This document shows, in pieces, positions 61,195-64,000 of a stretch of DNA of 64,000 bases. The position numbers and the translations under genes are program-made. Each line of letters begins with the position of its first letter. The stretch's first letter is position 1. This stretch comes from Oscillospiraceae bacterium (GTDB lineage Bacteria; Bacillota_A; Clostridia; Oscillospirales; Oscillospiraceae), in NCBI GenBank assembly GCA_017516785.1, contig JAFXAV010000036.1, forward strand, positions 1 to 64,000. Reading direction: 5' to 3'. Below the pieces are notes generated by a model that worked only from the letters and a program-made list of their open reading frames with translations, was not told the DNA's origin and did not search any database.

Positions 61195-62475
61195 TCATGC
61201 CCGTTTTACAAGTATATTTTCCAGTGCGTTGGCTGCCTTCTGGTCTGCTTCCTGAAGGGCGTGGGCGTAGATGTTCATGGTGGTAGAGGTCTGTGCATGG
61301 CCCAGTCTGCTGGATACACTCCGAACATCCTGCTTCGCTGCGATCAGTAGTGTAGCCGAGGTGTGACGGAGGCCATGGAAAGGGATTAGGGGTAATTCGT
61401 CATCGTGGGAATCGTTATATCTCTTGAGGATCTTCACCATGGTCTGATTCGGTGTGCAGTAATTCATCTGGCGCCCATTCTCCTGAATGAATACCCAGTC
61501 CGCGCCCTGCCAGTAATCTCCCAGGCTAAGCCGGTATGCGATCCGGGAGGTTTTCAAGGCCCTCAGACGAAGTGTGAGGAATCGAGGGATTGACACAAGC
61601 CGATTGGATGTTTTTGTCTTGGGGCATTTCGTCACCTGTTGACCCATTACGACAGAGCATGACTTCGACACCTTGACGGTATTGTTCTCGAAGTCGATGT
61701 CCGCCCATTCCAGAGCCAGCAGCTCACCCTTACGCAGGCCGGTGTAGATAGCCAGATTGTAAAGGACACGATACTGCTCCGGGACTTCCTTCGTGATCTC
61801 GTAATCACCTACGGTGTACTGAATTCCGGTATCGTCGGTTCGGTTATGTCCCTTGACTTTGACCGTCTGAGGTTGTTCCAGATATTCTAAGAAGGTTGCT
61901 GCCTGATCCGGTGTGAAGAATTTGATTTTGTCGGCGGCTATCTCTCCGACAGTGCGAACCTTGTCCATGGGATTCTTTTCGATGATCTCCCATTCTGCAG
62001 CGGTTCTCAGGACAGAGGATAAAACGTCCTGTGTCTTTTTGATGGTGGCCTTGCTGTACCCTCCGGGTCTTCCGTCGGCTCTGGCACCGTCTTTCGTCAT
62101 GGAGACGAAGAATGAATTCAGGTTTGCAGGCCGCAGCTCTGTCAGCTTCAGGTGGCCCAGCTTGGGTAGCACTTTATCCAGCTCTTTCCGGTACGCTTCC
62201 ACAGTGCCCGCCTGGAGCTTCTGAGGAGCATATTCCTTTAACCATCGGTCGGAGAATTCCTTCAGGGTGGTCTTGCCACCCTCCAGAACCTGGCCATTCT
62301 TTACCCGGCGTTCAAAATCGGCTGCAAATTCAGCAACGGCCTTCTCCCGCTTCTTTGGGGTTAGCGCTGGATCTGGCGTGAATGTGGTTGTCTCCCGGAT
62401 CTTCTTTCCGAAGATGTCCCGGCCACATGAAACGGCAATCTGGTAGCTGCCGTTTCTCTCGGTGATGGATGCCAT
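61195..62475 (-). CDS. int: Tyrosine recombinase / phage-type integrase
   Basis: 426 residues. N-terminal arm-binding domain (about 1-60), SAM-like core-binding domain (about 65-170: LKEFSDRWLKEYAPQKL...), and a catalytic domain with R (YTGLRKGELLALEW), HxxR (FHGLRHTSATLL), H (LGHAQTSTTMNIYAH) and the final Tyr in NIYAH. It inserts and excises the element at a tRNA gene. AAAGGAGG precedes the ATG. Its orientation toward the tRNA-Thr supports the site assignment. Confidence 0.94.
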   Translation of the reverse strand: MASITERNGSYQIAVSCGRDIFGKKIRETTTFTPDPALTPKKREKAVAEFAADFERRVKNGQVLEGGKTTLKEFSDRWLKEYAPQKLQAGTVEAYRKELDKVLPKLGHLKLTELRPANLNSFFVSMTKDGARADGRPGGYSKATIKKTQDVLSSVLRTAAEWEIIEKNPMDKVRTVGEIAADKIKFFTPDQAATFLEYLEQPQTVKVKGHNRTDDTGIQYTVGDYEITKEVPEQYRVLYNLAIYTGLRKGELLALEWADIDFENNTVKVSKSCSVVMGQQVTKCPKTKTSNRLVSIPRFLTLRLRALKTSRIAYRLSLGDYWQGADWVFIQENGRQMNYCTPNQTMVKILKRYNDSHDDELPLIPFHGLRHTSATLLIAAKQDVRSVSSRLGHAQTSTTMNIYAHALQEADQKAANALENILVKRA

Positions 62476-62493
62476 TGTTACCTCCTTTCAGTC

Positions 62494-62606
62494 TTGCGCC
62501 GATCCATTTATTGTGCTATAATAATTCTGTAGATCGACTAGTTCTGGGTGTCATTAGTGATTTACGCTTACCGCCATCGTGGTTGCCGCCACGGTGGCGG
62601 TTTTTT
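62494..62606 (+). ncRNA. Candidate small RNA unit between int and repressor
   Basis: Plus-strand promoter TTGCGC (62494-62499), 17-base spacer, TATAAT (62517-62522), and 48 bases later a strong terminator: 12-bp stem (62571-62582 with 62589-62600, one G-U) and TTTTTT (62601-62606). The predicted RNA is about 75-80 bases and runs from about 62529. No start codon with a ribosome site lies between. It would be antisense to any minus-strand transcript reading from repressor into int. Confidence 0.5.
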
Positions 62607-62671
62607 ATTTGCCATTTGTTACAAAACTCGATATCAAATGATGGTGATGGTTCTGTATAAGATCGTATCGA
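62607..62671. other. Short spacer with TCAAATGATGG repeat
   Basis: Holds TCAAATGATGG, also found in the integrase terminator near 61153. It may be an integrase arm site or chance. Confidence 0.3.
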
Positions 62672-63445
62672 TTAACGCATTGGCTCTATCACATCTTCAG
62701 GAAGAATGCCAAGAGTCCCTTTCTCAACCGCGTGATGCCTGATGGATTCCATCAGCGAGGAGAAGTCTCTATTTACACGGAATTCAGGGAGATCGCTCAC
62801 ATTGAATCCCTCCGCACCCATGAGGACATCAACGAGGCGGGAATCTCCAAGATTCTGGCGGCTCCACAGGTCATTAGTGGCGGCAAGGTAATCTCGGATT
62901 TCGTTAGGAATGGAATGTGCTTCCAAAATATGATGGATCTTTGTACGGAATTTGTCACCCATGTCCTGTGTAACGAAATCTTCATCGCCTTCCATCTGTG
63001 GGAACGCAAGATCAAATAGATAGTTGTAAATCGCCTCCGCTCTACTGGAATAGTAGAATTCACAGAGATTGTAGAAAAACAGCTGGAAGTTTATGTTCTC
63101 TAGAAGGTAGTTGAGAACATAGATTCGATCATCATGATCGATACAAGGAGCTTTCTTGTCAAGTTTTTCAATCCACTCAATTGCTTTCGGAGACAAACCA
63201 AGATCATCGACAGCAGTTTTTTGAATCCCTGGATCATCAGTAATACCAAGTAAATAGTCGGTGGTAGTGTTGAGCGTTTCGGCAATTTTGGGAAGTTGCT
63301 CTAACTGAGGCCCCCGTACACCTTTGCAATAATAGGAAATAGTGTTGTCCTGTACTCCTAAAACCTTGGCAAGATCTTTTTGAAGCATATCGCACCTAGC
63401 AAGGGATGAATTGATACGCATTCCAATCATTTTTTTGATGTCCAT
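62672..63445 (-). CDS. Element repressor (XRE family)
   Basis: 257 residues. N-terminal helix-turn-helix (MIGMRINSSLARCDMLQKDLAKVLGVQDNTISYYCKGVRGPQLEQLPKIAETL) followed by TTDYLLGIT, the standard XRE linker, and a long C-terminal helical domain without peptidase or LexA motifs. The start at 63445 follows TAGGAGGT. Divergent from a Cro-like gene with two identical operators between, so it is the lysogeny-type repressor. Lower GC than its neighbours. Confidence 0.87.
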   Translation of the reverse strand: MDIKKMIGMRINSSLARCDMLQKDLAKVLGVQDNTISYYCKGVRGPQLEQLPKIAETLNTTTDYLLGITDDPGIQKTAVDDLGLSPKAIEWIEKLDKKAPCIDHDDRIYVLNYLLENINFQLFFYNLCEFYYSSRAEAIYNYLFDLAFPQMEGDEDFVTQDMGDKFRTKIHHILEAHSIPNEIRDYLAATNDLWSRQNLGDSRLVDVLMGAEGFNVSDLPEFRVNRDFSSLMESIRHHAVEKGTLGILPEDVIEPMR

Positions 63446-63475
63446 CTTTTGTGTACCTCCTAAAATAGCTGGTTT

Positions 63476-63547
63476 GTTATGTTTGGAAATGAGCATAACA
63501 AAAACGGTTGCTAACATCAAGATGTTATGTTATAAATATAGCATAAC
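63476..63547. promoter_or_regulatory. Paired repressor operators and divergent early promoter
   Basis: Two copies of GTTATG-N12-CATAAC (63476-63499 and 63524-63547), centres 48 bases apart. The second overlaps a plus-strand promoter TTGCTA (63508-63513), 17-base spacer, TATAAA (63531-63536). This is a lambda-like switch region. Confidence 0.8.
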
Positions 63548-63589
63548 GAATTCGCTATTTCAACTACTTTTTATAGGGAGGTAATATTT

Positions 63590-63769
63590 ATGGAAAATAT
63601 CGAAATTCGATTTGCCTGTATGCGAGCCGGTGTCAAACAGTGGCAGTTGGCGAAGGCCCTTGGCCTTTCGGAGACACACTTTTCAAAAAAGCTTCGTCAA
63701 GAACTTCCCGAGGAGGAAAAGGAGAAGATCTTGGAGGTGATCGAGGAGATGGAAAAGGAGGCGATCTGA
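63590..63769 (+). CDS. Cro-like small HTH protein (59 aa)
   Basis: 59 residues: a short helix-turn-helix (CMRAGVKQWQLAKALGLSETHFSKKLRQEL) then a Glu/Lys-rich helix (EEEKEKILEVIEEMEKEAI). AGGGAGGTAATATTT precedes the ATG. It is divergent from the repressor and first in the early operon, the position of cro or an early activator. It overlaps the next ATG by one base. Confidence 0.75.
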   Translation: MENIEIRFACMRAGVKQWQLAKALGLSETHFSKKLRQELPEEEKEKILEVIEEMEKEAI

Positions 63770-63993
63770 TGCCCGACATCGTTACTATTAGACAGGCCGC
63801 AGCTAGAGCTAAAAGTGATGGCCTTGCTATTTCTGAATACGCCATCCGCCAGTGGGTTCGCCTGGGCGTTGTCCCAGTACGTAAGGCTGGTAGCAAGAGC
63901 CTGCTCAGTTATACAAATTTGGTTAGTTTTCTGCGGTGTGAGAATGGTCAAGATAACATGCCCCCGGCGACGCTCCATCGGGTAGAGTTGTGA
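63769..63993 (+). CDS. Excisionase/AlpA-like HTH protein (74 aa)
   Basis: 74 residues with a winged MerR/Xis-like helix-turn-helix: TIRQAAARAKSDGLAISEYAIRQWVRLGVVPVRKAGSKSLLSYTNLVSFL. Such proteins bend DNA for excision or activate early genes. The ATG shares its A with the TGA of the Cro-like gene (TGATG). The last seven bases of the window could begin another gene. Confidence 0.75.
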   Translation: MPDIVTIRQAAARAKSDGLAISEYAIRQWVRLGVVPVRKAGSKSLLSYTNLVSFLRCENGQDNMPPATLHRVEL

Positions 63994-64000
63994 GGTGGCG

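Larger units (their letters stand above)
61079..64000. mobile_element. Left end of an integrated element (prophage or ICE), truncated by the window
   Basis: It holds, from the tRNA outward, a tyrosine integrase, a lambda-type control region (repressor, paired operators, divergent Cro-like gene) and an excisionase-like gene. The repressor gene is clearly more AT-rich than the core genes. The other end and the second copy of the tRNA attachment sequence lie beyond 64000. Not enough is visible to say whether it is phage or conjugative. Confidence 0.8.

Overview
The window looks like a chromosome segment of a strictly anaerobic, spore-forming member of the Clostridia, most like the Oscillospiraceae group of gut Firmicutes. 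The reasons are: sporulation genes (spoIIGA-sigE and a SipL-like SPOCS/LysM protein), an [FeFe]-hydrogenase maturation operon (hydE, hydG, hydF), the Firmicute-type replicative polymerase PolC, a Rex redox repressor, strong AGGAGG-type ribosome sites, sigma-A promoters with 17-bp spacers, and moderately GC-rich coding DNA judged by eye. Most of the window is ordinary core chromosome. Only the last 3 kb is clearly mobile.

Layout. 1-1.1 kb: the N-terminal part of a membrane protein, a small Cys-rich ORF, a mostly empty stretch and tRNA-Ser(UGA). 1.1-8.6 kb: spoIIGA-sigE, DUF951, rarA, two tandem G3E (COG0523) metal-chaperone-type GTPases, one with an extreme His/Cys-rich insert, and a SipL-like spore protein with a small membrane protein upstream. 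8.6-13.7 kb: a complete branched-chain amino acid ABC transporter (livJHMGF) preceded by a leader peptide and attenuator. 13.8-16.9 kb: a class B penicillin-binding protein and an FHA-FtsW/RodA fusion. 17-36.5 kb: repair enzymes (nfo, nth), two FAD oxidoreductases, ylmH, an orphan holin cassette, ygiQ, small HTH regulators, a SpoVB-like flippase, pepD, secG and prfB. 36.6-41 kb: tRNA-Arg(CCU), then a structured leader RNA followed by the TM1266-type regulator and hydE-hydG-hydF. 41-52.8 kb: an LCP-family enzyme, then the classic pyrH-frr-uppS-cdsA-dxr-rseP-ispG-polC block. 53-61 kb: glnS, an HTH/membrane pair behind 23-bp-spaced repeats, rex, a deoxyinosine glycosylase, two tRNA-Ser genes and a heterodimeric ABC exporter. 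61-64 kb: tRNA-Thr(CGU) followed by an integrase, a repressor with two identical operators, a Cro-like gene and an excisionase-like gene. This is the left end of an integrated element that continues past the window.

How the genes fit together. pyrH/frr, uppS/cdsA/dxr/ispG and rseP combine nucleotide supply, translation and isoprenoid/envelope synthesis. PBP, FHA-FtsW, LCP, the flippase and uppS all serve the envelope. The Hyd maturases build the H-cluster of a hydrogenase that is not encoded here. Rex and the TM1266 protein point to redox and hydrogen control.

The most interesting signals are regulatory. One is a 46-codon leader peptide, rich in Ile/Leu/Val codons, with mutually exclusive RNA pairings upstream of livJ. 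Another is a hyd-operon leader whose antiterminator and terminator share the same strand. Also notable are a small spore-locus gene whose ribosome site lies in the liv terminator stem, the exactly 23-bp-spaced TGCAAAG repeats at 54.8 kb, and a possible small RNA between the integrase and repressor genes. All functional calls rest on reading motifs by eye; no database search was run.
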